From Ceratobasidium sp. AG-K (taxonomy: Eukaryota; Basidiomycota; Agaricomycetes; Cantharellales; Ceratobasidiaceae), in assembly GCA_037039685.1 (NCBI GenBank), contig JAWNGF010000003.1, positions 4,004,571-4,068,570 on the forward strand: DNA of 64,000 nt, given 5' to 3'. Each line of letters opens with the position of its first letter. The stretch's first letter is position 1. The position numbers were made by a program, and so were the translations under genes. Below the pieces are notes generated by a model that saw nothing but the letters and a program-made list of their open reading frames with translations, was not told where the DNA came from and did no database searches. Positions 10,993-22,813 of this stretch are shown here, piece after piece.

Positions 10993-13900
10993 TCATTCAG
11001 CGAACCATTCTCCTCCCGACGCAATTTGGAAAAATGCGCCACGGTTCTTCATTAGTTCTTGATACGGGCCTTGCTCGACGATGGATCCGTCTTGGACGAC
11101 AAGAATCCGGTCGCAGCGCTGCATAACGGCGAGCTTGTGCGTGACTACGAGCGTGATACGGTCGTTCTTGATCGCCATGACGGTGTCCATGATGGCGTCT
11201 TGGTTCGCGGGGTCGAGCGCGCTAGTCGCTTCGTCCATGATCAATACGTTGGATTCGCGGACGAGTGCTCGAGCGATTTGAAGGCGTTGGGCTTGACCAC
11301 CCGAAATCAGGGATGCACCCTCACCCAGCATGGTATCGTATCCACGCTCCTGGGTCATGATCCAATCGTGCATCTGTGCCGCCCGGGCTGCGTTTTGGAC
11401 CTCCTCAAATGTGGTGCGAGTCGAACCAAACATGATGTTCTCCGTCACGGTGGCATCAAAGAGCGCTGGATGCTGGCTCACGACCGCAATGTGCTCGCGA
11501 AGGTAGCGTACGTCGGCGGTTGCGATCGAGTGCTTGCCAATTCGGATCGTGCCATCATTGGGTTCGTACAGCCGCTGGAGAAGCGAAGCGATGGTCGACT
11601 TGCCGCAGCCGGATGGGCCGACAATGGCCACACACTCGCCCGTACGGATTTCGAAACTGATGTCCCTGAGGACAAGTACGTCGGAACGACTGGGGTACGA
11701 AAACTTGACGTGGCTGAACGAGAGTTGACCTTCGATGGGGAAACGCAGATCGCCCTTGGACTCGTCTGTATCCGTATCGAGCCACAGGAATTGACCGAAA
11801 TCATGGGTAGCCTGGACTGCCTTGACAATACGGGGAACTACGGGGATATTAGTCAAGGCCTAGAATGCAGTCGTGGGACTCACCAAACGACAAGAGCTGA
11901 GCCGCAATCGTCACGGAAAACACAGTCAAGTTCAACGCCTGGAGCATGCGCAAATACGAATATCCTTCGCGAGCCATCAAGATAGCGCCAACATAGAATA
12001 GAGCCGCTGAAACTCAAATCAGAACCGCTCAAAATCAGATTGGCTCAGACTCACCCTCGGTGATATAAATCAACGCATTGACAATTCCATAACCACACCC
12101 GGTAATAAACGCGCCTTGAACACCACTCTTCATAGCCGAAGCCAGACTCCGCTCAAACTGGGCCCTAAACACGCTCTCGAGCGCCATGGCTCGAATCGCA
12201 CGGACGTTGGCAACGGAATTGTAGTACTGCTTGGCGACCTCTTCGCGCGCACGCTTGTTCCGGAGCTCGATTCGACCGCTCCACCGGATTTGGAAGACCA
12301 TGACGATGCCAAAGACGGGTCCAACGGCAAGTCCAACGAGAGTGAGTTGCCAGCCCATGATCATGGCCCAGATGAGCCCGACGCCGATCATTGTAACGAC
12401 CGTAACGAATTGGCCGATAACGACGGCGACAAGAGTGCGCGCATCGTCACCATCTTGGATCAAGACTTGAGCAACGGTCGCAGGGGCATGGGAGGGCTCG
12501 TCGTGCCAGCGCTTGTCCTGGCCCATGATTTGCTCGAAGCAGCGTTCTCGCAGGACAGTAACCCAATTCATCGCCGCCACTTCCATGAGGTAGAACTTGA
12601 GACCACCAGTTATCCCATCTCCGGCCGCGGCTGCCAAGACATACAGGGCATATTGAGTAATGAGGGAGACGTTGCGAGCGCCAGCACCGACTTCAGACAT
12701 GAGTCTCGCCAGGAAAAACGAAAACAGTGGGGTCATGGCACCACTCGCGAGCGAAACCATCAGCCCAATGCAGACGAGCAGCTTGTTTGGTAGAGTCGGA
12801 TAGAACCGCTTGAGGACTTCGACCAGCGACGGGGGCTTTTCCTGCTCGACCGCAGCGACTTTGCGCTCCGCCTCGTCGTCCTCGACAATCAACTCCATCA
12901 CGGCCTCCTTGCGTTCCCTCGCGACTCCGCCTCTCCGTTTCTCGGCGGCCATACCGCTCAGCTTGGTGATCGTCTTTTCCCGCTCAAACGCCTTGTTTTC
13001 TTCTTCCTCGCTGTCGGCTTCGCTCCCGCTTTCGGCCTCGTCCTGCTTGCGTGTCAACCGCCGGAGAAGCTTCTGGCCCTGTATCGACTTGCGACTGAAC
13101 GAGAGGGCTTTGGGCAATCTCGAGTGAGGGCTGGTAGGCGATTGGGGCTCCCATTGTAGACTCGAGCGACGAATAACGCCGGTGCCTTGTTGCTGCGAAA
13201 AGTCGGCCACGCGGGGGCTCAGGTCGACACTAGACCGTACTCCAGTGGCGGCCGGCCTCAAGTTGAGAGGCTGAGGAGCATTACTTGGGTGACGGTGGCG
13301 ATATGTCTGGACGGGCGTTCGGGTGTGACCTGAAATGTCGGCAATGGCGTCGAGCATCCACCCAGTCGGCCCACTCAACGAGGGGTGCTGCACATATGGG
13401 GCAAACGAGGTGTGACGAGCCGCGGACGCAGCCCTTTGGAGTCCAGCCCCGGACCCGCGCCGTTCCTCTAGAATCTGCTCGACCTGGCGGGCCTCGGCGC
13501 GGGTGACCATACCCCATGCATATTCGCGATCGTCCTCAGAAGTACCGTGGCCGTGCGACGAGGGTCCGTATGTCGAAGGATCTCGGAGCGACTGGCCGTT
13601 TGTTGATGGGCGGCGGATAGACGATACCCGTTCCTCCTCCTCAATCTCCTCCTCGACACCTTCATATTCCAGCCCCATGCCATCAAACATCCCTCCCTCG
13701 GTTTGGAGATTGTGCCGGTATCCCTCCTGGACGACTTGGCCATCTTTCATAACATAGACGAAATCTGTTGGGGCGATTTGGGTGAGGTCGTGGGTAATAA
13801 CGATTGTTGTCTTGTTGCGGCGCCAGGCCTTGATGGCTTCGAATACGAGGATCCGGGAAGTTGGGTCCAGCGCGGACGTAGCCTCGTCTACCAAAATAAT

Positions 13901-16075
13901 TCAGTACGCGAAGACAATTCAATAATCTGAGCTTACCGAGAATAAGAACAGCGGGATCTCGGACCCACGCACGGGCAATCGCGAGACGTTGCCTTTGCCC
14001 ACCACTCAAACTGATCCTGTTATTCCCACCCGTCTCGTGAAACTCTTCCTCGCCACCTCCTCCACCACCGTTCAAAATCGTTTCATAACCGTCTGGAAGT
14101 TCGCGGATAAATTCATGCAAGAGGGCCATTCGGCAAGCGTCGATGACTTTTTCGCGCTCGAGGTGCGGAACGACGCTTTCCCCTTCTTCGCCATCTTCCT
14201 CGCTGTACCAAAATTAGCATCAAATAAGCGAAATGTGAGTGAACGTACCCTCCAAGTCGACTCCCGGCAAGTCCGATAGCAACGTTGTCGTGCACGCTCA
14301 TATCAAACATGATGCACTGCTGGCTAACAAGCGCAACGTGCTTCCGCGTCCACCGTTCGTCGAGCATGTCGAGTTGTTGGTCATCGAGAACAACCATCCC
14401 ACCCGGCGTCCGACTAAAATAATCGGCCTCGTCTTCATCCTCGCCTTGGCCGTGGTGTTTATCAGAAGGACCAGGGAGCGTCGGGTCGGGCGATTTGATA
14501 TCCGAATAGGCATAGCCTGACCCTCGCACGGTGCTCGTCGGTCGAACGCGCTCGTTGCGAATCTTGTACATCCCCGACATGATTTGCGCGACCGTACTCT
14601 TTCCAGACCCCGAGCCTCCAACGACAAAAGTCGTCTCGTTGGCAGGGATATACATGGTTACGTTTTTGAGAACGATCTATAAATAAATACATTAGACCCG
14701 AACGAGGGAATAAAGGAAAACGTACCTGGTCCGGACGGGACGGATACGCAAATGTGACATTATGCATACTGAGCTCGCCCTGGCACTTGCGAGTCGGGAT
14801 AATCTTGCGCATTGGGATGCGATGGCTCGGCGCACGGACGAGCTCCATCTCTCCCCCGCCCATTGCCGCACCCCGGGTCGCAAGCAAGTCGGCCACGGCC
14901 ACGGCGGCGCTCTTGCCTTTGCTCACTTCGACCACCAGCGGGACGCACATTTGCAAATTGCTTGCTGCAATCAAGCAGGCCCAAAACACACCCATGACTT
15001 CTCCCGGACTGATGTCGCCTTTGCGGACGAGCCTCGAGCCGAACCAGAAGCCTTGGACGAACATGGCGAAAAGGACGAATTGGGTTCCGCCCGCGGTAAC
15101 ACCCCAGATGGCCGAGCATGTGTGGGCCGTATCTCGAAGTTGGTGAAGGAGGGTGAAGAGTCGGGCCGAAGTGGGTGATTGGGCGTTGAAGGATTTAATG
15201 GTTGCGATGGAGGAGAGCGAGGTGGCTGTGACTGAAGACGCACGACCGAGCAGGCTTCGTTCCCGATCGTAACGAGGCATGGCTAGGGCCTGGGATGCAC
15301 CTTGAAGGACGAGCAATACGGGAATAGAGGATAGAACGATGAGCGTGAGGGACCAAGATGTTACAAGTGCGATAATGAAAGCTGCGAGGACTGTGGTAAC
15401 GTGTTGAATAAGTTGACCCATAGCGAGCGAGGTTGCCGTGCGAATATCGTCTGTGTCTCTGCTACGAGTTAGTACAAGCCAAGTCTAGATCAGGCAACGC
15501 ACCTTGCAAACTTGGACATCATGCCACCAGCGCCGGTCGTGTCTCCCTCGGACTGGGCCATCTGGGCGTCAAACCACTCCATCTGCCGGGCAGTGACTGC
15601 CTCGTATACGGCCCTCCTCAACCGCATTACGTTTTTCTCGGCGACCCAGATCCATAGCGAGCTGAGGGCGGATGCAAGTAATAGCGCCCCTCCGGCTAGT
15701 GCCAGTAGCTGGATCGCAGTAATGCCGACCTCGCGGATCATCCGAGACTTGGCAGCATCCAGTTCCTCTGGTGTCAGGAGAGCCTGGGCTTCAGGCAGAG
15801 GAAACCGGGAAAAGGCATCGAAGGCCTGACCAATGACCCGAGTCATAAAGGGGGCGATCCCGCCTGAAATCAGAGAGACGGCAACAGCAGGTACAATGAG
15901 CGTAATAACATCGCGGCGATTGCAGTAGGCAAAGAGAAGTTTGATACTGGGCTTTGTGTCGTCCATGCGAGCGTAGCCCTTGGGCATGGTAGAGGGAGCG
16001 TCGGGGAGGGGGTCGGAGCTGCCAGAGCCCCGGTGAGCGTTGTCTTGACGTTAGCAAGAGGACTTACCTGGCCAT
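10993..16075 (-). CDS. Full-size ABCB (MDR/Ste6-like) ABC transporter
   Basis: About eight exons encode TMD1-NBD1-linker-TMD2-NBD2, the layout of P-glycoprotein and of the yeast a-factor exporter Ste6. The start is taken as ATG 16075-16073 ('MASSDPLPDAPST'), because the upstream ATG at about 16100 does not splice into frame. NBD1 has Walker A 'GGSGSGKST', Q-loop 'LVSQQ', signature 'LSGGQRQRLAIARA' and Walker B 'VLILDEATSALD' (rejoined across an intron). NBD2 has 'GPSGCGKST', 'ISGGQAQRLQIARALV', 'VLIMDEATSALD' and H-loop 'VVTHKL'. NBD1 carries an acidic insert ('HHGQGEDEDEADYF') between Walker A and the Q-loop and a Gly6 stretch before the signature, and a long charged linker follows. Both ATP sites look catalytic. 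Likely plasma-membrane exporter of peptides, mating pheromone or drugs; which one cannot be settled here. Confidence 0.9.
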
Positions 16076-17075
16076 GGCTGGCTCTTTCCTCCAGAAACCT
16101 CATCCTTTTGTTCGACCGTCCAGTGTCCTTTGTTCTCTGCTGGATCTGACAGGACCCTGGCCTATTAGCCTATCACAGAAGGGCGCTTAGCCAGCCATGT
16201 GATTCTGGTTCCGCACTGTTTTATTTTCTGGCTTTTTAGCTTCCACCCAGGTCTGGTCCAACAAGACAGGTCTATCGTCGACCATAATTTTTATTTATTT
16301 ATTGTGTCACATTAGACCTTGTTTCGCGCTTGTCTTTCTCTCCCCGACGATCGAGGCACTCCCCCACCACCATGGTTATTGCGCCACTGTGCCACCTATT
16401 CAGCCTTAAGGATCTCCTAATTGAGCAGGTCCTGCCCAAGGCTGGCCAGGCAAAGGCGTCCGTCTCTCATCCGGTGGAGCTGGCCAGTCTCGCCTCGGCA
16501 GCCGACTGTCAATCGGGTGCCTGTCAGGCGTCAAATCTTAATTTTCGGCTTCCTCCGTCTTCCACGGCGAGCACCGGCATAAATTTATGCGGTTGTCTGT
16601 GGATGCCGATTCACAACCGTGCACGTTCTCTTGACGTTTGAAAGCCCGGCAAGCAAAATGGGTGGGTTCGAATCTCGGGGAGCTTACCAGTTCCAGTAAG
16701 TATCAAATGACCTGCATGATCTTCATCGCCTCGTCCGAAACATGCATGATGCATCACTGCGCATTGAATCTACATATACCATACCTCTCTAAATGTAAAA
16801 GTACGACGCGGTTATATTGCAATGGTGCCTTGACTTTCTCAAGCCCTAAGTTTGATTAATTGTATGTATCCTCTGGAGACCTTGGATCGAAAATCTGAAA
16901 GCAGACGGTCAAGTACAACAGACGGTTTGACCATCATCGGTTGTCTCGGGAGAGATTTCACTGCCCTATTGGAACTGGCGGAGAATCACCTCCGTGTCGG
17001 CGATCCCACAACACGCCCATAGCATATAAGTTCTCTTGCTACTCGTCACTCTTCACTCGCCGCTCGTCACTCGAG
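16076..17075. other. Divergent intergenic region, ABC and GMC promoters
   Basis: 1 kb between the divergent ABC and GMC genes. From about 16780 onward it is the left edge of tandem unit A and matches 20325-20760. The proximal 300 bp before the GMC start is strongly conserved with unit B, as expected for a promoter. An ORF at 16330-16641 has no coding character that I recognise. Confidence 0.5.
17025..17030 (+). promoter_or_regulatory. Candidate TATA element of the GMC gene
   Basis: 'tataag' lies 46 bp upstream of the GMC ATG, inside 'agcatataagttctcttg'. The same string occurs at the matching place before the unit B copy. Function is inferred from position and conservation only. Confidence 0.4.
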
Positions 17076-19729
17076 ATGACCAAACATCCAGCGGAAGTAG
17101 ACATTGTATTTGTCGGAGGTACGCCTCACATTCATTTCATTGCACATATCTGACACCATCTAGGGGGTACTACCGGTACGTCGTCGCGCCAACCGATGCT
17201 CTGGCACCGATGAACATTCCGGATTAGCCTGTGTCACTGCCGGTCGGCTTGCAGCTGCCAACCCAGGTCTTAGCATCATCCTCATCGAACAAGGTCCCAA
17301 TAACCTCGGTGACCCATCCGTTCTCACCCCAGGTTTCTTTTTGAGCCATTTAGCGCCGAATAGCAATCATACGTGAGTTCAGTTGCCTAGTACGAATTCA
17401 TCTCAAGTTTATTGTAGGTTGTTCTGGAAAGGAAACAAAGCGCCAGAACTGAATGGTCGTGAGCCTATCGTGGCATCGGGTAGGGTTTCCGCCGACTTCA
17501 ACATGCTATCGCTGACTGTCGTGATGTGCCAGGTGGAACGCTGGGTGGCGGATCGAGGTAAGTGTTGTACGTAAATAAAATGCGGAACTGACAGTTGGGG
17601 AGTCAAGCATCAACATCATGACGTACGTCGCTTCACTCGCTTTGATTCTATACAGCACTTACATGCGCGTGGCTTAGATACGCCCGAGGCGCAGCGTCGT
17701 AGGTCTAGTCGTAGTAAATTCTGCTATCCTCGCTGAGTTTATTCCTAGCGATTATGATGACTGGAATACACCTGGGTGGAGCTCAAAAGACGTGATCCCT
17801 TTGATGAAAAAGGTGGGCGCATTCTCTGTTCGAGGACGCCCAGACTTATGCCGGCCTAGTATGAGACATATCATCTTGCTCCTGAATTGGGCACGCATGG
17901 CTATGAGGGCCCGATCAATGTATGTTTGATTCAATCCTTGACTATATGCATCTATTGAAAGCCGTAACAAAGATCTCGTATTCGGGTTATTACTCTACTG
18001 TCGCGCAAGAGTACCTGGATGTGTGCGTCAAGCGAGGTATTCCTCGTTTTGACGATATCATGGATTTCAAGACAGGATTTGGGTGTCAGGTTAGCATAAA
18101 GGCCCTTGACCCTCACTCGGAGTTCATTTCTAATCAAAAGCCCAGCGAACGGCAAAATTCATCAACCCAGCAAGTCTGCAATTTTTTTTATCGGCTTGTC
18201 TGCTGACCATAGTTACAGAAAGGGCAGCGACAAGACGCAGCGCACCGCTACATTCACACCCAATCTGATAATAAACACCTGCACATCTTAGCTCAAACCC
18301 TAGTCACACGTGTGCTATTCGATGGAAACAAAGCCATCGGAGTTGAAGTGATTGGGAACAAGAATCAAGTCACCGACGCCGACCAAACACCTCGAACGAT
18401 CCTCGCTCGCAAGCTCGTTGTAGTCTCAGCTGGCGCAATTGGGTCCCCAATTATCTTGCAGCGCAGTGGAGTAGGCGACGCGACTCGGTTGTCTCGGCTT
18501 GGGGTCGCAGTCGTATCTGATCTTCCCGGCTTGGGCGCCAGCTATGAAGACCACGGGCTGCTCATGAGTATATATCATGTTGCAGATGACGCAGATACTT
18601 TGGATCCGTTCCTCGGTCAGGAGCCAGGTCTTATGGAAGGGTATATGGCCGAGTATGCGCAGGGCCGAGGAGTGTTGTCCTCAAATGCGTGCGATGGAAT
18701 GGCTAAGCTTCGACCCACGGACGAAGAAGTGAAGGATATGGGGACTTTTGGCGCGGTTTGGAAACGGTACTATGAACCGGCACCTGATAAAGTAAGTTCT
18801 TCATGTCAGCTCCTATGTGAACATTGTATGCAACTACTTCTTCCAGGCCGTCATAATACAAACCATCGTCAGTGGCTTCCCGGGGTGAGTGACCATGTAG
18901 CTACTAGGCTCATATTAACATGAGGGAACACCCTAGTCCACGCGCTTTTGCCCCAGAAAAAAAGCGTTTTATAACATTGACCACCTTCGCGGGATATGTA
19001 AGTTTAAGGACTTCGCATATACGTACGTATTCTGATCTCTTTCAGCCCCTCTCGCGTGGGCACGTGTATATCGACTCCACTGACCCTTATGCACCGCCTG
19101 ATTTTGAGAGCGGGTTCATGAAAGAACAGGCGGACGTAGATGCTCATGTTTGGGGGTACAAGAAAGCTCGGTAGGTCTATTTGCGGGCTCATGAAATTAC
19201 GTGAGCTGAGTCAGGAACAGCGAGGCCGCTCGTCGGATGCCGTGCTATAGAGGCGAGTATATTTTGATGCACCCCAAGTTCCCCGAGGGCAGCGCCGCGG
19301 CTTGCGTAAGTTTGGATGGTCCTCCTTCCCCCAACGTAGAGGATTTCGTTTATAGTGCCGATGACAACGCGGCTATCGAAGAATATGTCCGGCAGTTCGG
19401 AGAAACGACTTGGCATTCAGTGGGTTCTAGTGAAATGTGATACCTTGTTCACAACCTCATATCTAAGTATCGTAGCTTGGGACAATTCCGATGAAGCCAA
19501 AGGATAAACGGGGATGCGTCGACAATCGCCTCAATGTCTACGGGACAGCCCATTTGAAAGTAGCAGGTCTGCCGATTTGCGGACATTATTCATGTAATTT
19601 CTTACCATACCTTCAGATCTTTCAATCGTCCCGGGGAATGTTGGAGCCAACACAAACTCGACTGCGCTTATGATTGGCGAAAAGGCTGCGGTCTTGATTG
19701 CTGAGGATTTAGGATTGAATACGCCTTGA
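17076..19729 (+). CDS. GMC-family FAD oxidoreductase, intact copy (unit A)
   Basis: Roughly 15 short exons. Joined exons read the FAD-binding dinucleotide motif 'VGGGTTACVTAGRLAAANPG', then 'LIEQG', 'GGTLGGGSSINIMTY', 'DYDDWNTPGWSSKDVIPLMK', 'THGYEGPIN', 'SAGAIGSPIILQRSGVG' and 'VSDLPGLGASYEDH'. The C-terminal catalytic block 'ETTWHSLGTIPM' has the conserved His, followed by 'NVGANTNSTALMIGEKAA'; stop 19727-19729. This is the glucose-methanol-choline oxidase/alcohol oxidase fold, which oxidises an alcohol with FAD and yields H2O2 or passes electrons on. The substrate is unknown. Exon 2 is a 12-nt microexon (17164-17175). No secretion signal is seen, so it may be intracellular or peroxisomal, like many fungal alcohol oxidases. 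All introns I could place are GT-AG and keep the frame. Confidence 0.85.
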
Positions 19730-19954
19730 AATGTACCTTGTTAAAATAAAGTGCTTCGGAGTTGAATGCTATACCAATTTCATATATACAAGTGGTGTTT
19801 TCAGAGTAATATTAACTATACAAAGTACACGAGAAGCGGATGGCTTGTGCCCAGTGCCTGCACAATGCACTTCTGTAGCATTCTGAGGGCCACCATACAC
19901 GCTCCGCCACCTCACACCTGAACCTTCACTCCGCAACTCCAGTAGTTTGCGTAT

Positions 19955-20175
19955 CTACTGGCAGGGGAACTTCGTACTCCCAGTAGCCTACTTAGTGCTG
20001 CTATAAACCAATACGCTTCCGCGTGTTCTGTGTTAGCAACACGCCGTGATCTTGATATCCATATCTGAGGGTGAATTTCCCACGCCCAATATATCCCTAT
20101 GGGACCTCAGGAGATCATTTTTATTCGACATGCATATATGCGTCTAAACTTACACAGTGGAATAACATCGTTATT
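19955..20175 (+). pseudogene. Relic of an F-box gene (unit A)
   Basis: Bases 19955-20030 align with the first codons of the intact F-box gene at 22814. For example, 'aggggaacttcgtactcc' matches 'gaggaactttgcactgcg', and 'cttagtgctgctataaaccaatac' matches 'cttaatgctgctatagagcggtat'. The start ATG is mutated and the frame has a stop. After a short degraded stretch the sequence jumps to the 3' flank of the F-box gene ('ttattcgacatgcatatatgc'). About 1.5 kb of coding sequence is therefore gone. Confidence 0.65.
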
Positions 20176-20538
20176 GGCAATTGTATGTAACTTCGTATGA
20201 TCATGTGAGTTTGCTTTTATTTAGTTACTGGATTGTCAGGCTGGTAGCTGCTGTAGTAGTACTGGCACTCACTGTCCTAGTCTTGGTTTAACCGGGCTCG
20301 CTTGGGGCTCAAGACATGTGCTGGATGTATTCTCTCTAAATGTACGGCGCGCCCATAACGTATGGTACTTTGGTTTAGCCGAGCCTGAAGCCATATTAAT
20401 TGTAGATACCTTTTCGAGCCCGTAGATTGAAAGTTATGTATATAACCTGTCAAATACAACAGAAGATTTGATCATCGTCGGTGGTCTCGGGAGAGATTTC
20501 ACTGCCCCCTGTTGGAACTGGTGGGCAATAATCTCCAC

Positions 20539-20660
20539 CAGGAAAACTGTTCTGAGATTTGGGCGCTTAGAAGTGATCTAAACCAAAGTCTTTGACTTAA
20601 ATCACTCGAATCAGCCCAAAACAGCCCAAAACAGGCTCAAAACTCAGACCGGTTTTCCTG
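20539..20660. mobile_element. Candidate MITE inserted upstream of the GMC pseudogene
   Basis: Unit A lacks this stretch; the surrounding sequence is otherwise collinear. It begins 'caggaaaactgttctgagat' and ends with the imperfect reverse complement ('cagaccggttttcctg'), giving terminal inverted repeats of about 20 bp with a few mismatches. The interior contains 'cccaaaacagcccaaaacag' repeats and no ORF. 'ctcc' occurs on both sides of the gap, so a short target duplication is possible but not certain. Confidence 0.55.
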
Positions 20661-20764
20661 ATGGCCCCCGCCTCCGCGTCGGTAATTCCACAAGGCGTCC
20701 ATAGCATATAAGTTCTCTTGCCACTCGCCACTCGTCACTCTTCACCCGCTGCTCGTCACTCGAG

Positions 20765-22578
20765 ATGACCAAACATCCAGCGGAAGTAGACATTGTATTT
20801 GTCGGAGGTACGTTTCATGTTGATTTCATTGCACATATCTAACACTATCTAGGGGGTACTACCGGTACGTCGCCACCATCAACCGACGCTCTGGTGCTGA
20901 TGAACATTTCGTATTAGTCTGTGTCGCTGCCGGTCGGCTTGCAGCTGCCAATCCAGGTCTTAGCATCATTCTTATCGAACAAGGCCCTAACAATCTTGGA
21001 GACGCATCTGTTCTCACCCCGGCGTTCTTTTTGAGCCATTTAGCGCCTGATAGCAGTCATGCGTAAGCTCTCTTTCCCGATACAAAATCGTATTGAATCT
21101 GTTTTAGGTTGTTTTGGAAAGGGAATAAATCACAGGAGTTGAATGGCCGTGAGCCTATTGTTGCGTCAGGTGGGCCCACCACTAGCTTCAAATACCATCA
21201 CTGATTGCTGTGATGGACTAGGTGGAATGTTGAGTGGCGGCTCGAGGTAAGCACTGACACGTAAACAAAGCGCGGAACTGACCACCAGGGCATAAAGTAT
21301 CAATATCATGATGTGGGTAATATCACCCGCTTGAATTCCGTGCAGCGCTTAGTATATTTGGTATAGGTATGCCCGGGCCGCAGCGTTGTACGTCCACCCA
21401 CTATAAATTTGGTATCATCGTTGAGTTGATTTGTAGCGATTATGATGAATGGAATGCACCTGGATGGGGCTCAAAGGATGTCATTCCTCTGATGAAAATG
21501 GTGAGCGCTTTCTTCACCCGAGTTCGCCGAGACTTATGCTTGCCAAGTGTGAGACTTATCACCCTGCTCCTGGATTAGCGGAAACGCATGGCTATGATGG
21601 CCCAATCAATGTAGGTTTGATCTAACGATTAATTATATCCATTCATTGAATTTTATGACCAAGATTTCATACTCGGGTTACTTCTCCACCATTGCGCAAG
21701 AATACCTGGATGTATGCGTCAAACGAGGGGTTCCTCGGTTCGACGACGTCATGGATTTCAAGACAGGGTTTGGGTGTCAGGTTGGTAACGAGAACTGCAA
21801 CTAGGTTCAACTTCTAAGTAAACCACTAGCGCTCGGCGAAATATATTGACCCAGTAGTAAGTCCCGGAACTTGTGATGGGTACATCTCACTTATCAGGCG
21901 ACAGAAAGGACAACGACAAGACGCGGCGCACCGCTACATCCACACCCAATCCGACAACAAACATCTACACATTCTAACCCAAAATATCGTTACCCGAGTC
22001 CTGTTCGAAGGAACCAAAGGTATCGGAGTCGAAGTGATCTGGAACAAGAACCAACTCCCAGACACAGACCAAACACCTCGGACCATCCATGCTATAGGGG
22101 CGAATATCCGTTGATACGCCCCAAGTTTCCCGAAGGCAGCGCCGTGGCTTGTGCAAGTTTGGATGGACCTCCTTCTCCGGGCGTGGAAGATCTTGTTTAT
22201 ACTCCCGAGGACAATGCGGCTATCGAACAGTTTGTCCGGCAGTTCGGAGAAACGACTTGGCATTCGGTGAGTTCTGGAGGCACACAATATGCGATATATA
22301 CATTTTTATGCTTACTCCCCGTAGCTTGGAACGATCTAGATGAAACCAAATGATAGTGGAGGATGCGTTGACAATCGCCTGAACGTTTACGGAACAATCA
22401 ACTTGAAGGTGGCAGGTCTGAAATTTATTCTCGTTGACTTAGTCTGTTTCTCACCATGCCTCTAGACCTTTCAATCGTCCCCGGAAATGTTGGAGCCAAT
22501 ACATACTCAACCGCGCTTATGATCGGTGAAAAGACTGCAGTCTTGATTGCTGAAGATTTAGGATTGAATGCGCCTTGA
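20765..22578 (+). pseudogene. GMC oxidoreductase pseudogene with internal deletion (unit B)
   Basis: Starts with the same first exon as the unit A gene and keeps the same splice sites, including the 12-nt microexon (20853-20864). The FAD-binding half is readable ('AAGRLAAANPGLSIILIEQG', 'THGYDGPIN', 'RQDAAHRYIHTQSDNK'). Just after 'DQTPRTI' (near 22086) the sequence jumps to the equivalent of unit A position 19240, 'CYRGEY'. About 845 bp is missing, including the middle of the substrate-binding domain. The junction also changes frame and meets a TGA within 10 codons. The C-terminal exons remain ('DNAAIEQFVRQFGETTWHS', 'GNVGANTYSTALMIGEK'). A full oxidase cannot be made. Confidence 0.85.
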
Positions 22579-22813
22579 TGTTGCACCTTGTTGAGATAAG
22601 GTGGCACCCAGTTGAACACTATGGAATAATGAGATACAAGTAAAATTTCCGGAGTAAGATTACCTATATACACAGGGCACGAGCAACGAATTGCTTGCGC
22701 CCGGCGCCTGGGCGATACGCTTACAAAGCGGTTGGAGGGAGGCCATGCACGCTCCCGCCACCTCACCCCTAGGCTTTCGTTCTTTGACTTAGTAATTCGC
22801 GCGCATATTTCCT

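Larger units (their letters stand above)
16780..20230. repeat. Tandem segmental duplication, unit A (GMC intact, F-box lost)
   Basis: Unit A aligns with unit B (about 20325-24640). The match runs through the upstream sequence ('ctctctaaatgta' at 16786 and 20332), the promoter, every exon of the GMC gene, the sequence around the F-box start and the F-box 3' flank ('gacatgcatatatgc' versus 'gacatgtacatatgc'). Edges are approximate because identity fades. Unit A is shorter because almost all of the F-box coding region is missing. Confidence 0.75.
19730..20764. other. Inter-unit region between GMC copies
   Basis: Holds the F-box relic of unit A (19955-20175), its 3' flank, the left edge of unit B (from about 20325) and a small inverted-repeat insertion (20539-20660). 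There is no intact gene. Confidence 0.6.

Noticed and set aside
11059..11985. 308-codon plus-strand ORF
   Set aside because: It lies antisense to NBD2 of the ABC transporter, where the minus-strand frame has all the ABC motifs. The ORF is a composition shadow.
16330..16641. 103-codon plus-strand ORF in the ABC/GMC spacer
   Set aside because: No domain, no splice context, and it lies mostly outside the duplicated, conserved promoter.
16640..16690. T-arm-like string 'gggttcgaatctc' suggesting a tRNA
   Set aside because: Only four of the five T-stem pairs form, and no matching acceptor stem, D-arm or anticodon arm lies at the right distance upstream.
17810..17870. Apparent frameshift in the intact GMC gene after 'DVIPLMKK'
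   Set aside because: A GT-AG intron starting 'gtgggcgc' and ending 'ccggcctag' removes it and joins to 'YETYHLAPELGTHGYEG' in frame; the B copy has the same structure.
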